From a virus, in IMG/VR virus record IMGVR_UViG_3300024513_000016, positions 48,243 to 112,242 of that record: a stretch of DNA of 64,000 nt; one strand, given 5' to 3'. The notes below the pieces were generated by a model. The model saw only the letters and a list, made by a program, of their open reading frames with translations. It had not been told where the DNA came from and ran no database searches. Below are positions 42,399 through 49,279 of this stretch, piece by piece (the stretch's first letter is position 1; each line of letters begins with the position of its first letter). The translations under genes and the position numbers were made by a program.

Positions 42399-42689
42399 TC
42401 AATTGCACATAGGAAAATAAGCAGGACCATGAAGTTCTCCATCTGGTCCCAAATAAGACCAATCACCTTTTTCTACATCCCACCAACAATCTTTGGGATA
42501 ATCATTGTGAGCATCATAGTATTTTCTCACAGCATCCCATTGTTCTGGAGACCAGTTCTTCCAGTTACTCATCTTATCAGCAAGGAAATGATTTTCAATC
42601 TTTCGTTTGATGATAGCATCAGTAGTGGTGTTGTAAATCTCAATCACATCAGAATGATTGAGATGTAGTGTCCAAACTCGTTCAGTCAT
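42399..42689 (-). CDS. Hypothetical protein (96 aa)
   Basis: 96 residues: MTERVWTLHLNHSDVIEIYN, HFLADKMSNWKNWSPEQWDAV, then WWDVEKGDWSYLGPDGELHG. Trp-rich. Ends two bases before the next gene. Function unknown. Confidence 0.7.
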   Translation of the reverse strand: MTERVWTLHLNHSDVIEIYNTTTDAIIKRKIENHFLADKMSNWKNWSPEQWDAVRKYYDAHNDYPKDCWWDVEKGDWSYLGPDGELHGPAYFPMCN

Positions 42690-42931
42690 AGTTCATCATC
42701 CTCCAGTTCATCAGCAAGACGCAGTATAGCATCCTTTACCCAGTTTTGTCCTTTGATGAAATGGTGTTTTTCAATAGAAAGTTCTTTTTCTGGTCTATCC
42801 TCAATATTGAGACCTTCAACTGCTTCACGGAGAGCAGCAGCAACGGCAGAGTTATCATAGTAATATGGTCCTGGACCCAACTTACTATAATACTCATTCA
42901 TTATTTGTTGTACTCTGGATTTTCTACTCAT
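42686..42931 (-). CDS. Array protein, LADELE family (81 aa)
   Basis: 81 residues, MSRKSRVQQIMNEYYSKLGP, AVAAALREAVEGL, ending AILRLADELEDDEL. Member of the LADELEAL family (see 38946). Overlaps neighbours by ATGA. Confidence 0.7.
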   Translation of the reverse strand: MSRKSRVQQIMNEYYSKLGPGPYYYDNSAVAAALREAVEGLNIEDRPEKELSIEKHHFIKGQNWVKDAILRLADELEDDEL

Positions 42932-43119
42932 AATGCTTCTACCTCATCAGCAATTTCACGCAACACAGATACGGGGTCTTCAAGTTCTCCACAATCAGTG
43001 CATAACCTATCAGCAACTTCATTGATTACACGAGCAATCAATTTCTGCCTATCTTTACTTTTGGGTCTCATAGAGAGTTCCATTGTGGATTCCAAAATTT
43101 GCAGTGCTCTAGTAGTCAT
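42928..43119 (-). CDS. Array protein, LADELEAL family (63 aa)
   Basis: 63 residues from the ATG at 43119, chosen because AGGAGA lies nine bases upstream. MTTRALQILESTMELSMRPK, LIARVINEVADRLC, ending LREIADEVEAL. A Cys pair (CTDC) is special to this copy. Confidence 0.7.
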   Translation of the reverse strand: MTTRALQILESTMELSMRPKSKDRQKLIARVINEVADRLCTDCGELEDPVSVLREIADEVEAL

Positions 43120-43381
43120 CACGATTTCTCCTGTACCATTCAAGGTCTCTTGGTCGTGCAGTAATTACACTCAAATCAAATTCAAATCTTTTGTATCGGA
43201 TGAAAAATGAAAGCAACGTACTAGAGTTGATACACAAAGAAAATTCTGGGAGGATAGAATCGGAACCAAAATCATCCCACTGAACTGTGATATCCAGTAG
43301 AGCAAACTTTTGGAATCTAAGGACTTGGAAAAACCACTCCTTCCCAAAATCTTCATAGGTTTCATAATCAAAGAGTTTCAT
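43109..43381 (-). CDS. Array protein, aromatic beta family (90 aa)
   Basis: 90 residues, MKLFDYETYEDFGKEWFFQV, FALLDITVQWDDFG, SSTLLSFFIRYKRFEFDLS. Same plan (DFGxE(WY)xF...Q..V.WxDYG... LLSxLF...) as 44007-44249, 52327-52620 and, more distantly, 50641-50898. Function unknown. Confidence 0.7.
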   Translation of the reverse strand: MKLFDYETYEDFGKEWFFQVLRFQKFALLDITVQWDDFGSDSILPEFSLCINSSTLLSFFIRYKRFEFDLSVITARPRDLEWYRRNRDDY

Positions 43382-43664
43382 ACTTTGCCTCCACTTCTTT
43401 TACACGTTCCATAAAACTATCATCACCATGATCACCTGAATACAGATAATCAATGTGCCTCATAATCTCTGCCATCTTACGAAGTTTAGGGAGTTGTGCC
43501 TTCATGTATTCAATACATTCTTCATCAAAGGCAGGATAGTATTCTTCACCATAGTATCCACCATCCTCACGTTTCTGACCATTCTTGAGAATTTCTTCTT
43601 CAAGTTCATCAGCAAACTGTGCTACCTTGTAGTAATCATAATCTCCAAAATGTCCTCCACTCAT
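43368..43664 (-). CDS. MSGGHFGDYDYYK-type conserved protein (98 aa)
   Basis: 98 residues, MSGGHFGDYDYYKVAQFADE, LEEEILKNG, then MAEIMRHIDYLYSGDHGDDSF. Short proteins opening with 'MSGGHF.Y' and an ADE(I/L)E helix are widespread in phages and bacteria, with unknown function. It overlaps the previous gene's stop. Confidence 0.75.
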   Translation of the reverse strand: MSGGHFGDYDYYKVAQFADELEEEILKNGQKREDGGYYGEEYYPAFDEECIEYMKAQLPKLRKMAEIMRHIDYLYSGDHGDDSFMERVKEVEAKYETL

Positions 43665-43819
43665 TTTTTTAACCTCACTCGTGGTTCGATATCGTTGAGT
43701 TCATCATACAGCATCTTTGCAAACCCATAGTGGGGTCTTGTGCCAGTTTCAATACTGGTACTCGTTGCGACCGTCCACATTATATCAAGTTCTTTTTTAT
43801 CTGGTAGAGGTTTCGTCAT
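43661..43819 (-). CDS. Small hypothetical protein (52 aa)
   Basis: 52 residues, MTKPLPDKKELDIMWTVATS, IETGTRPHYGFAKMLYDELN, ending PRVRLKK. Overlaps both neighbours by ATGA. The DNA includes ACTGGCACA but in frame as coding sequence, so no element is called there. Confidence 0.6.
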   Translation of the reverse strand: MTKPLPDKKELDIMWTVATSTSIETGTRPHYGFAKMLYDELNDIEPRVRLKK

Positions 43820-44007
43820 TTTAAATATCTTGGTTTTTCTGAGTCAAATTGGTAAAACTTAGCATCCCTCATATTCAAACACATCAAAACTGTTTGATGC
43901 TCTCTGTCGTAAAGTTCCCAATCTTTTTTAAGTTTGGCATTATGTCTCCTTTGATAAGCACAACACCAAACATTATGGTATATCTTTGCTTTTTCGGAAA
44001 TACTCAT
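43816..44007 (-). CDS. Small basic hypothetical protein (63 aa)
   Basis: 63 residues, MSISEKAKIYHNVWCCAYQR, RHNAKLKKDWELYDREHQTV, ending SEKPRYLK. Helical; no family recognised. Confidence 0.65.
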   Translation of the reverse strand: MSISEKAKIYHNVWCCAYQRRHNAKLKKDWELYDREHQTVLMCLNMRDAKFYQFDSEKPRYLK

Positions 44008-44249
44008 CAGTCATCATACTTATCGGGCCAATTATATCCAAGCAAATCAAAATCAATACCAAGTCGGTAAACCCAAAAAAGAACAGAAAGAAGTCTGCCA
44101 CAACCAGATGAAACTTGAAAATAAGGCCAACCAGCATAATCATTCCAATTCACAGAGAATTGGAAGAAAGACCGATTTTTACCTTTTAGAACACAAAAGT
44201 AATATTCGTGTCCAAAATCTTGAATATATTTAAATTTAATAAATTTCAT
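44007..44249 (-). CDS. Array protein, aromatic beta family (80 aa)
   Basis: 80 residues, MKFIKFKYIQDFGHEYYFCV, FFQFSVNWNDYAGWPYFQVS, GCGRLLSVLFWVYRLGIDFD. Close to 52327-52620 (WPYLQIS, GYGRLFSFLF). In both places an LADELEAL-family gene of the 'ADTEEKL' type precedes it, so the pair was duplicated. Confidence 0.72.
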   Translation of the reverse strand: MKFIKFKYIQDFGHEYYFCVLKGKNRSFFQFSVNWNDYAGWPYFQVSSGCGRLLSVLFWVYRLGIDFDLLGYNWPDKYDD

Positions 44250-44440
44250 TCTTCTAGTTCTTTTGCTAACTCTAGCATATCATTTTTATCAAGAACAATC
44301 AAGTTGTTTTGGGCAGTGTAAAATTGAACATTTTCAGCAGCAATACGAAGAACGGCAGCAATCAACTTTTCTTCTGTATCAGCACCAGAGTTTCTTGCTG
44401 CCCAAATCTCATCCATTAATTTTTTTGCTCTTTCATTCAT
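44246..44440 (-). CDS. Array protein, LAKELEE family (64 aa)
   Basis: 64 residues, MNERAKKLMDEIWAARNSGA, DTEEKLIAAVLRIAAENVQF, ending MLELAKELEE. Paralogue of 52617-52814 (DTEEKLVAAIL.LAAEKVQF). Unknown function. Confidence 0.72.
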   Translation of the reverse strand: MNERAKKLMDEIWAARNSGADTEEKLIAAVLRIAAENVQFYTAQNNLIVLDKNDMLELAKELEE

Positions 44441-44670
44441 TTTTTATTTTGTTTTTCTTCAGTTTGAGGTTTTGGTTGAGTGTAAGGAACTTTACCAGTT
44501 TCATTATACATCAAAATGTCATACTTGAACTTACATTCAAGTGGTTTTTGATTACACATTTTAAGTGTATTATTAGTGATTGTAGTGACAGAAGTTGTAC
44601 CACCAATAGCATATCCAGTGATTGCAATCAAAATCAAAATAGGATAAGCAACATAAGGTTTAATAAACAT
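44437..44670 (-). CDS. Small membrane-anchored protein (77 aa)
   Basis: 77 residues from ATG 44670. One membrane helix (YVAYPILILIAITGYAIGG), then a soluble part with two Cys (LKMCNQKPLECKF) and a Pro/Gln/Lys-rich tail. Similar in plan to 41968 and 49809. Unknown. Confidence 0.65.
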   Translation of the reverse strand: MFIKPYVAYPILILIAITGYAIGGTTSVTTITNNTLKMCNQKPLECKFKYDILMYNETGKVPYTQPKPQTEEKQNKK

Positions 44671-44675
44671 AATAA

Positions 44676-45035
44676 TCAATCCCAAGAAATGTTTTCAACT
44701 AGAACTCCAGGCATCACATAAGTCCAACCAGAACCAGCAACTTTATAATCCCACTTATATTCATACTTATTATGACTATCCCAAGTCATATATCCTTTCT
44801 CTTTATCAAATCTACCCTTAATAGTTAGTGAAAATTTATTAGAGAAAATGTTACGGGTGCGTAAAGCACCATTTGATTCTCTAGTTTCAATCACTACGCA
44901 GGTATCTTCAAAAAAATAATTTTCTGTTTCCAATCCACAAGGAGTTTCATATCGAAAAGGACGATACCCTTTAGTTTCTTGTGCGAAAACAGGAGAAGTC
45001 AGAAGGAGTGTAGCAAGAAGAAAAATACTTTTCAT
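44676..45035 (-). CDS. Secreted protein, SPVFAQETK family copy 1 (119 aa)
   Basis: 119 residues from ATG 45035. A signal peptide (MKSIFLLATLLLTSPVFA, cut before QETK) is followed by YRPFRYETPCGLE, DTCVVIETRE, ALRTRNIFSNK, LTIKGRFDKEKGYMTWDSHN and WTYVMPG. Copy 2 is 54689-55060. Two Cys may form a disulfide in the periplasm. Function unknown. Confidence 0.78.
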   Translation of the reverse strand: MKSIFLLATLLLTSPVFAQETKGYRPFRYETPCGLETENYFFEDTCVVIETRESNGALRTRNIFSNKFSLTIKGRFDKEKGYMTWDSHNKYEYKWDYKVAGSGWTYVMPGVLVENISWD

Positions 45036-45039
45036 CATA

Positions 45040-45246
45040 TCACTTAACAATTTGCCAGTTAAAGTCTTGTTTTTTATCTAAGGTAAATTTGTACTTACCA
45101 TTCACAGAAGTCAGAAACATAAGACCATCCTTTTCATCGTCCACATAACAACTATGAAGATGGTCCATTTCTGTATCAAACCGAAGTTTTGCGACACTAG
45201 AAACAGGTTCAACACAGACAAATTTGCGTTTAATAGTTGTGGTCAT
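45040..45246 (-). CDS. Small protein paired with the secreted SPVFAQ protein, copy 1 (68 aa)
   Basis: 68 residues, MTTTIKRKFVCVEPVSSVAK, RFDTEMDHLHSCYVDDEKDG, ending FNWQIVK. Diverged paralogue of 55057-55275 (SSKAKNRFVNIM, HWSIVK). In both loci it precedes the secreted protein, so the pair is a duplicated block. Confidence 0.7.
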   Translation of the reverse strand: MTTTIKRKFVCVEPVSSVAKLRFDTEMDHLHSCYVDDEKDGLMFLTSVNGKYKFTLDKKQDFNWQIVK

Positions 45247-45404
45247 TTTTCAAGAACAACGATATTATGAGGTGAAAAAATAGTACGTCGTAGATAAGAT
45301 GCTCGAAGAACTTGCTTCAGTGTAGAAGACTCTACAAGTTCAATGTCAGAGGGGGAAAGTTCCCCCCATCGAATAGATGCGATAAAAACTTTAATCGGAT
45401 TCAC
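45243..45404 (-). CDS. Small protein with GTG start (53 aa)
   Basis: 53 residues, from GTG 45404 with GGAGG seven bases upstream: NPIKVFIASIRWGELSPSDI, TLKQVLRASYLRRTIFSPHN. Overlaps the next gene by ATGA. It is the first gene behind element 4. Function unknown. Confidence 0.6.
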   Translation of the reverse strand: MNPIKVFIASIRWGELSPSDIELVESSTLKQVLRASYLRRTIFSPHNIVVLEK

Positions 45405-45418
45405 TGCTAGACCTCCAT

Positions 45419-45490
45419 GCGTATGAGAGCATCATACGACAAAACCACCTCCTTGTGGGAAGTGGTGTGCCAGTTGTTAGAGTGTCACTT
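45419..45490 (-). promoter_or_regulatory. Repeated terminator-promoter element 4
   Basis: Minus strand: CAACTGGCACA, hairpin CCACTTCC-CACAA-GGAGGTGG followed by TTTT, then GTCGTATGATGCTCTCATACGC. The stem plus U-run is a good intrinsic terminator for the gene upstream. Confidence 0.65.
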
Positions 45491-45883
45491 TTGAATGTCA
45501 AAAGTGGGAACAGGTGCTCCACCATTACTCGGCACCATATAAACAGTACGACTGGTGTTTTCTTCACCTTGAGTAATCCACAGATACTGAAGATAAGCAG
45601 GATTACCCTTTAGACTATCTCCGATAATGGAGTTTGCCTTAGCAACACCAGTAGCACGGATGATTTCAGCATCAGCAAGTTGTTGTGCCGAATCTTTCTT
45701 TGCTTGTGCTTCAAGCACTGCAATCTGTCGGTTACTTTCGGCACGGGCAAGTTCTGCACGACCAGTTTGAGATTGTTCCCAAACTCGGTAAATCGGACCA
45801 ACGATTGCATCAATAATAAACAGAGAGAGGATAAATGCGACTGCAATTGTAATCAAATTACGCATAAAGTTATCTTGTTTCAT
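45485..45883 (-). CDS. Membrane-anchored SPFH/prohibitin-like C-terminal protein (132 aa)
   Basis: 132 residues. Residues 9-31 form a membrane helix (LITIAVAFILSLFIIDAIVG). The remainder, RAESNRQIAVLEAQAKKDSAQQLADAEIIRATGVAKANSII, then GNPAYLQYLWI, matches the C-terminal coiled coil and 'NP.YLQYLWI' of prohibitins/stomatins, but the SPFH globular domain is missing. Such truncated partners might insert into host HflK/C or prohibitin rings and alter protease control. That is inference. Confidence 0.75.
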   Translation of the reverse strand: MKQDNFMRNLITIAVAFILSLFIIDAIVGPIYRVWEQSQTGRAELARAESNRQIAVLEAQAKKDSAQQLADAEIIRATGVAKANSIIGDSLKGNPAYLQYLWITQGEENTSRTVYMVPSNGGAPVPTFDIQK

Positions 45884-45902
45884 AATTTACCTCAAATAAA
45901 GT

Positions 45903-46325
45903 TTAGGGAATAATCCAATCATAACTACCAGGAGTTTCTACACTCTCATATCCATCATACTCATCAATACGATAAGGACCAGAAACTTCATCAATACGAA
46001 GTTTAGCACACATTCCGTTTGCTTTGTCTTTCAGTTCTTCTACAACTTGAACCAGAGCAGGATCGTGACGGACAGCATCACCATAATACCAAGATTGTGC
46101 CGAATATGCTTTATTGTAAGCAGTTAGTTCATCTTTACTCATAGTAAGGATTTCTTTTGTGGTTTGTGGTTTCAGTCGTTGTTCAGGTGGAACTAACCAA
46201 ACACTAAATCCCCACTCATTATCTTCAATCCAAACTTGTTGTCCTTTGATTTCCCAGTATCGTTGAACTGCTTCTTTAGAGAGACCGAACCCACCGTAGC
46301 AGGCATTATAAACAACTTTAGTCAT
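45903..46325 (-). CDS. VVYNACYGGFGLS-type conserved protein (140 aa)
   Basis: 140 residues, MTKVVYNACYGGFGLSKEAV, YWEIKGQQVWIEDNE, RHDPALVQVVEELKDKANGM, CAKLRIDEVSGPYRIDEYDG. Proteins opening 'VVYNACYGGF.LS..A' occur in many phages, function unknown. First gene behind element 5. Confidence 0.78.
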   Translation of the reverse strand: MTKVVYNACYGGFGLSKEAVQRYWEIKGQQVWIEDNEWGFSVWLVPPEQRLKPQTTKEILTMSKDELTAYNKAYSAQSWYYGDAVRHDPALVQVVEELKDKANGMCAKLRIDEVSGPYRIDEYDGYESVETPGSYDWIIP

Positions 46326-46334
46326 TTCAGGTGT

Positions 46335-46405
46335 CTGTGTGTATGAGAGTATTATAAGGCATCCAGAGGCACTCAGAGCATCCCCTGTGCCAGTTCTTCA
46401 AGTGT
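46335..46405 (-). promoter_or_regulatory. Repeated terminator-promoter element 5
   Basis: Nearly identical to element 1 over its full length, including the variable core: AAGAACTGGCACA, GGCAC...GTGCC, then CCTTATAATACTCTCATACACA. The shared core suggests that this element was copied recently between 38.4 and 46.3 kb. Confidence 0.6.
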
Positions 46406-46505
46406 CTTTACACCGATGTAATGGAATACGAAGAAACTGAAAGAACCTTCCAATATATCCTATCTGTGCTCCACATTTAGGGCAACAATACGATGGGTAG
46501 GTCAT
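46398..46505 (-). CDS. Tiny zinc-ribbon-like protein (35 aa)
   Basis: 35 residues, MTYPSYCCPKCGAQIGYIG, ending HRCKDT. CCPKC and HRC could form a small zinc site. Overlaps the upstream gene by ATGA; the stop lies within the constant flank of element 5. Confidence 0.5.
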   Translation of the reverse strand: MTYPSYCCPKCGAQIGYIGRFFQFLRIPLHRCKDT

Positions 46506-46687
46506 TTCAATCCAATCAGTTTAGCAAAATCAGGAGTGATAGTAAGGTTTTGTTCTCTTACAAGATTACGAACTTCCTTACGAAGATTTATCCACTTATT
46601 GTAGTAATCTTGTGATGCTTTTTCTGCTCTGTTTTTAGCATCAAAGTCGCACTGGTGCTCGTAAGTTCTGGTTTCGTAGTATCTCAT
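46502..46687 (-). CDS. Small hypothetical protein (61 aa)
   Basis: 61 residues, MRYYETRTYEHQCDFDAKNR, AEKASQDYYNKWINLRKEVR, ending DFAKLIGLK. Helical, basic. Overlaps both neighbours. Confidence 0.62.
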   Translation of the reverse strand: MRYYETRTYEHQCDFDAKNRAEKASQDYYNKWINLRKEVRNLVREQNLTITPDFAKLIGLK

Positions 46688-46854
46688 TTTTCATCCTTTC
46701 GTGGTTCTTTACCTTTACACCAAATCGTATGAAGTTCATCAACACGATTTTCCCAAATCATAGTATCTACAATATAGTCATATGGGGTTTCATAAGTGTC
46801 TTCATACACTTCTCTAATGAAGATAGATTTATTTACTGATTGGGGGTATTTCAT
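46684..46854 (-). CDS. Small hypothetical protein (56 aa)
   Basis: 56 residues, MKYPQSVNKSIFIREVYEDT, YDYIVDTMIWENRVDELHTI, ending KEPRKDEK. ATGA overlaps on both sides. Unknown. Confidence 0.6.
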   Translation of the reverse strand: MKYPQSVNKSIFIREVYEDTYETPYDYIVDTMIWENRVDELHTIWCKGKEPRKDEK

Positions 46855-47378
46855 TTCTCACTCACCCAAATAAAAGATAGGCAATTTTTCATAAACCAAC
46901 GAGTAATAGCATTCGGTTTAGTCGGCATATAATACCTGAAAGACCTACAATTACCGAATGTATAATATCCTTCGTGGTTATTTCCTTGTTTGATTACAAA
47001 ACTGGAAGTAATATTACTACCAGTCGCAGTAAGTTTAGAGTAATCTAATTTTGCTGGAAAACTTCCATTCCTGCGAGCATACTCAATATCCTCAATAATC
47101 TTGGTAATCTTTTTACTAAACTGATACTCTTGACGATATTTGAGTTGTGCGAACTTATACTCTACATCCTCAATCTGTTTATCAATCTTCTCATCAAACT
47201 CTTGTGAGATTTCTTCCAGAGTTTTAGGTTTCTCTGGAATATCAAGATAAGGTTTGATTACATCAAAATACTCATAATCTTCGGTGTAATAAAAAGCACC
47301 AACAAAATAAGGAAGAATAATTTGAGGTGCTCCTTTGAGTTTGTTTGGGTTGAGTTTATATCCTATTCTTTCAGTCAT
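46851..47378 (-). CDS. Array protein, SFVIKQGN-HEGYYTFGN family copy 2 (175 aa)
   Basis: 175 residues, MTERIGYKLNPNKLKGAPQI, EISQEFDEKIDKQIEDVEYK, SSFVIKQGNNHEGYYTFGNC, YYMPTKPNAITRWFMKNC. Shorter N-terminus than the copies at 40739 and 51137. Most different of the three but the C-terminal block is strongly kept. Confidence 0.78.
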   Translation of the reverse strand: MTERIGYKLNPNKLKGAPQIILPYFVGAFYYTEDYEYFDVIKPYLDIPEKPKTLEEISQEFDEKIDKQIEDVEYKFAQLKYRQEYQFSKKITKIIEDIEYARRNGSFPAKLDYSKLTATGSNITSSFVIKQGNNHEGYYTFGNCRSFRYYMPTKPNAITRWFMKNCLSFIWVSEK

Positions 47379-47521
47379 TTTCTAATCACAGCAATTACTT
47401 TACGATTTGGATACTTCTCTACAATTATATCACGAGCATTCTCATAATCATTAGCATCCTTTACGGTTTCATAATACACAGTTTTATCTGCGTCATCCCA
47501 AGTTTGAACTTCGTAAGTCAT
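47375..47521 (-). CDS. Small array protein, copy 2 of the MTYEVQTW family (48 aa)
   Basis: 48 residues. Differs from 38058-38204 at only two residues (DANDYENARD against DAIDYESARD), and the DNA is also almost identical. This points to a recent duplication between 38 and 47 kb. Confidence 0.72.
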   Translation of the reverse strand: MTYEVQTWDDADKTVYYETVKDANDYENARDIIVEKYPNRKVIAVIRK

Positions 47522-47730
47522 AATCCTCTGCGTGATACTTCTTCATTTAATTCCCAACCAGAATCGTGCCCTACTTTGAAACCTTTAGTATAACCCTCAT
47601 TATAAAGTTCTCGGGCAAACTTCAAGAAGTCATCTTCATCACATTCCCAGTAAATGTCGTGTGTTGTTTTACTTATGTGCCTATCAAACCCATAGGTTTT
47701 AGCAAGTTCACGGATTTGTTCTTCACTCAT
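47518..47730 (-). CDS. Small array protein, TYGFDRHISKTTHDIYWECDE family (70 aa)
   Basis: 70 residues, MSEEQIRELAKTYGFDRHIS, DDFLKFARELYNEGYTKGFK, ending NEEVSRRGL. Paralogue of 39316-39522; its MSEEQI start is that of 38493-38654. Unknown. Confidence 0.75.
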   Translation of the reverse strand: MSEEQIRELAKTYGFDRHISKTTHDIYWECDEDDFLKFARELYNEGYTKGFKVGHDSGWELNEEVSRRGL

Positions 47731-47861
47731 AATGCCTCCACATCACCATTAATAATGTCTTTAATGATATTATACTTGATTTTATCAATTTCTTCGTCCA
47801 CCCACTTCTTCACACCCTCATTCATACTTTTGAGTGAGGTTTCCCATTCTTCATCAGTCAT
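47727..47861 (-). CDS. Small protein, MTDEEWE family copy 2 (44 aa)
   Basis: 44 residues, MTDEEWETSLKSMNEGVKKW, ending INGDVEAL. Second copy of 38651-38785 with the same upstream and a related downstream neighbour. Confidence 0.65.
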   Translation of the reverse strand: MTDEEWETSLKSMNEGVKKWVDEEIDKIKYNIIKDIINGDVEAL

Positions 47862-48025
47862 CGTTCAGAAACCACCTCAAAATCGGTCATAGAAATACTC
47901 CTCTTACTTTTAGCAAGAACTCCTTGATTTGGAAAATAAGGAACTGCTACAAGATTATAGAATGGTCTTAACTGCTCATAGAGAGTATAAAGGTGTCCGT
48001 CTTTCTTGTATCGGTAGAGTTTCAT
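47858..48025 (-). CDS. Small protein, MKLYRYKK family copy 2 (55 aa)
   Basis: 55 residues from ATG 48025; four differences from 38782-38949. Coding continues upstream in frame, but the matching start in the other copy and an ATGA overlap with the previous gene support 48025. Confidence 0.7.
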   Translation of the reverse strand: MKLYRYKKDGHLYTLYEQLRPFYNLVAVPYFPNQGVLAKSKRSISMTDFEVVSER

Positions 48026-48201
48026 TTTGCCCTCATCGCAGTAATCACAGCATCTCTTGCGGTTTGTCCTTTTGCGTGGTTCATAGGAAATCCAGTATTG
48101 ATAAAATACCAATCACTTTCACCATTCATTTTGAGAGAATGTGCTTGGAACTGATTGAGTAGAAACTCAAGGATTTCTGTGTCTGTTGGTTGTTCAGTCA
48201 T
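48022..48201 (-). CDS. Small hypothetical protein (59 aa)
   Basis: 59 residues from ATG 48201, MTEQPTDTEILEFLLNQFQA, then GESDWYFINTGFPMNHAKGQ, TARDAVITAMRAK. Plan resembles small phage proteins with a terminal 'AR.AV..A' helix. Unknown. Confidence 0.65.
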   Translation of the reverse strand: MTEQPTDTEILEFLLNQFQAHSLKMNGESDWYFINTGFPMNHAKGQTARDAVITAMRAK

Positions 48202-48206
48202 CTTTT

Positions 48207-48389
48207 TCAACCGTCATAGTAGGACATATCATAACTACCTTCATTATAACCCATTTGAAAGATTTCTTGGGCAAACTTCACAAAGGCATCAAAGTTTCCA
48301 GAATACTCCCAACCATCATTTTCATCCCAATCTTCTTCAAAGTGTTCTTTTACAAGTTTGATGACTTCTTCATCTAAAATCATAGTCAT
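48207..48389 (-). CDS. Small acidic protein, WDENDGWEYSG family (60 aa)
   Basis: 60 residues, MTMILDEEVIKLVKEHFEED, EYSGNFDAFVKFAQEIFQMG, ending SYDMSYYDG. Paralogue of 38493-38654. A second ATG two codons in is equally possible. Confidence 0.7.
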   Translation of the reverse strand: MTMILDEEVIKLVKEHFEEDWDENDGWEYSGNFDAFVKFAQEIFQMGYNEGSYDMSYYDG

Positions 48390-48537
48390 TTTTCTCCTGT
48401 TCTAAAACATTACGAGCACGGTCAGCAATCTGTCTCAAACTAATGCGAGGGTCATTATAAGATGTGGGTGTCCAATTATCACACCAACTATCAAGTTCAA
48501 TAATAACTCGTTCTAATGCTGATTGAGTTTTAGTCAT
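48370..48537 (-). CDS. Small hypothetical protein (55 aa)
   Basis: 55 residues from ATG 48537, MTKTQSALERVIIELDSWCD, RISLRQIADRARNVLEQEKN. Its end overlaps the next gene by 20 bases. The RQIADRA helix recalls the LADELEAL family but is not clearly related. Confidence 0.6.
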   Translation of the reverse strand: MTKTQSALERVIIELDSWCDNWTPTSYNDPRISLRQIADRARNVLEQEKNDYDFR

Positions 48538-48538
48538 T

Positions 48539-48829
48539 TTACCACTCCAACTCCACATAAATGCTCCACCCCAAATTATTAGGCAGATTATCTTTCAAGT
48601 ATTCTAACATATAATCCTGGAAATCATAAGCAGTTGGTGAGCACTCTTCAATCAGCACACCATACTCCAAATCCTCTTCGTGAATACTATACTTCACCCA
48701 TACATCCACCACTCGTAGGTCAGCATAATTTACACCACCAAATCGTTCTGTTGAATTCTTATGAAGTTCCAGGGCTTTATTAGCAACCTCTTGAATGAGT
48801 GTGAGGTTCTTATTGATGGTGTCGTTCAT
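48539..48829 (-). CDS. Hypothetical protein (96 aa)
   Basis: 96 residues, MNDTINKNLTLIQEVANKAL, RFGGVNYADLRVVDVWVKYS, ending GWSIYVELEW. Alpha/beta. Overlaps the upstream gene by ATGA. Unknown. Confidence 0.68.
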   Translation of the reverse strand: MNDTINKNLTLIQEVANKALELHKNSTERFGGVNYADLRVVDVWVKYSIHEEDLEYGVLIEECSPTAYDFQDYMLEYLKDNLPNNLGWSIYVELEW

Positions 48830-48999
48830 TTATCGTGAAACCAATTGTAAGCAGTCATCCACCCAACTCCCCATAAAGTTCCAAACATAAAACTCAAAGA
48901 AGTTTGTGGAGAGAAAAGAGAAAATACCAGAATACCTACCCAAAGTGTAGGAACATAGATTGTTTTTTGAGATTTGATTTTTTGTAGTATGTTAGTCAT
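48826..48999 (-). CDS. Small membrane protein (57 aa)
   Basis: 57 residues, MTNILQKIKSQKTIYVPTLW, then two hydrophobic segments (VGILVFSLFS; LSFMFGTLWGVGWMTAY). A small two-helix membrane protein is likely. Overlaps both neighbours. Confidence 0.62.
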   Translation of the reverse strand: MTNILQKIKSQKTIYVPTLWVGILVFSLFSPQTSLSFMFGTLWGVGWMTAYNWFHDK

Positions 49000-49279
49000 T
49001 TGCTTTCACTCCACCATAAGTATCAAAATAAGGTTTAGGGTCATTAGGATGAGAGTTATGAACAATCTTTGTGGAATTAGGAGAAACGCAAGGAATAGTA
49101 TTAGGTGTAGTATAAGGAGGAGTATACATTTGATAAGGTGTCCTATTCAAATACTCTTCAAGGATATTACAATCCCAAGCATACTTATCATAATACTCCT
49201 TACCATATTCAATAGCATCTTCCCTGTTTGGAAATGCTACTACAAATTTTTCTTTAAAGTAGAGTGAATAAACTTTCAT
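48992..49279 (-). CDS. Hypothetical protein with Pro/Thr-rich tail (95 aa)
   Basis: 95 residues from ATG 49279: MKVYSLYFKEKFVVAFPNRE, DAIEYGKEYYDKYAWDCNIL, followed by a disordered PPYTTPNTIPCVSPN tail. The first half resembles the MKVYDYRIVED proteins in plan. Unknown. Confidence 0.68.
   Translation of the reverse strand: MKVYSLYFKEKFVVAFPNREDAIEYGKEYYDKYAWDCNILEEYLNRTPYQMYTPPYTTPNTIPCVSPNSTKIVHNSHPNDPKPYFDTYGGVKAND

Noticed and set aside
43727-43755. ACTGGCACA followed by CCCCAC...GGGTTT, resembling the repeated terminator-promoter element
   Set aside because: The sequence is in frame inside the 52-aa gene 43661-43819, has a poor stem and no TATAAT box after it; treated as coincidence.
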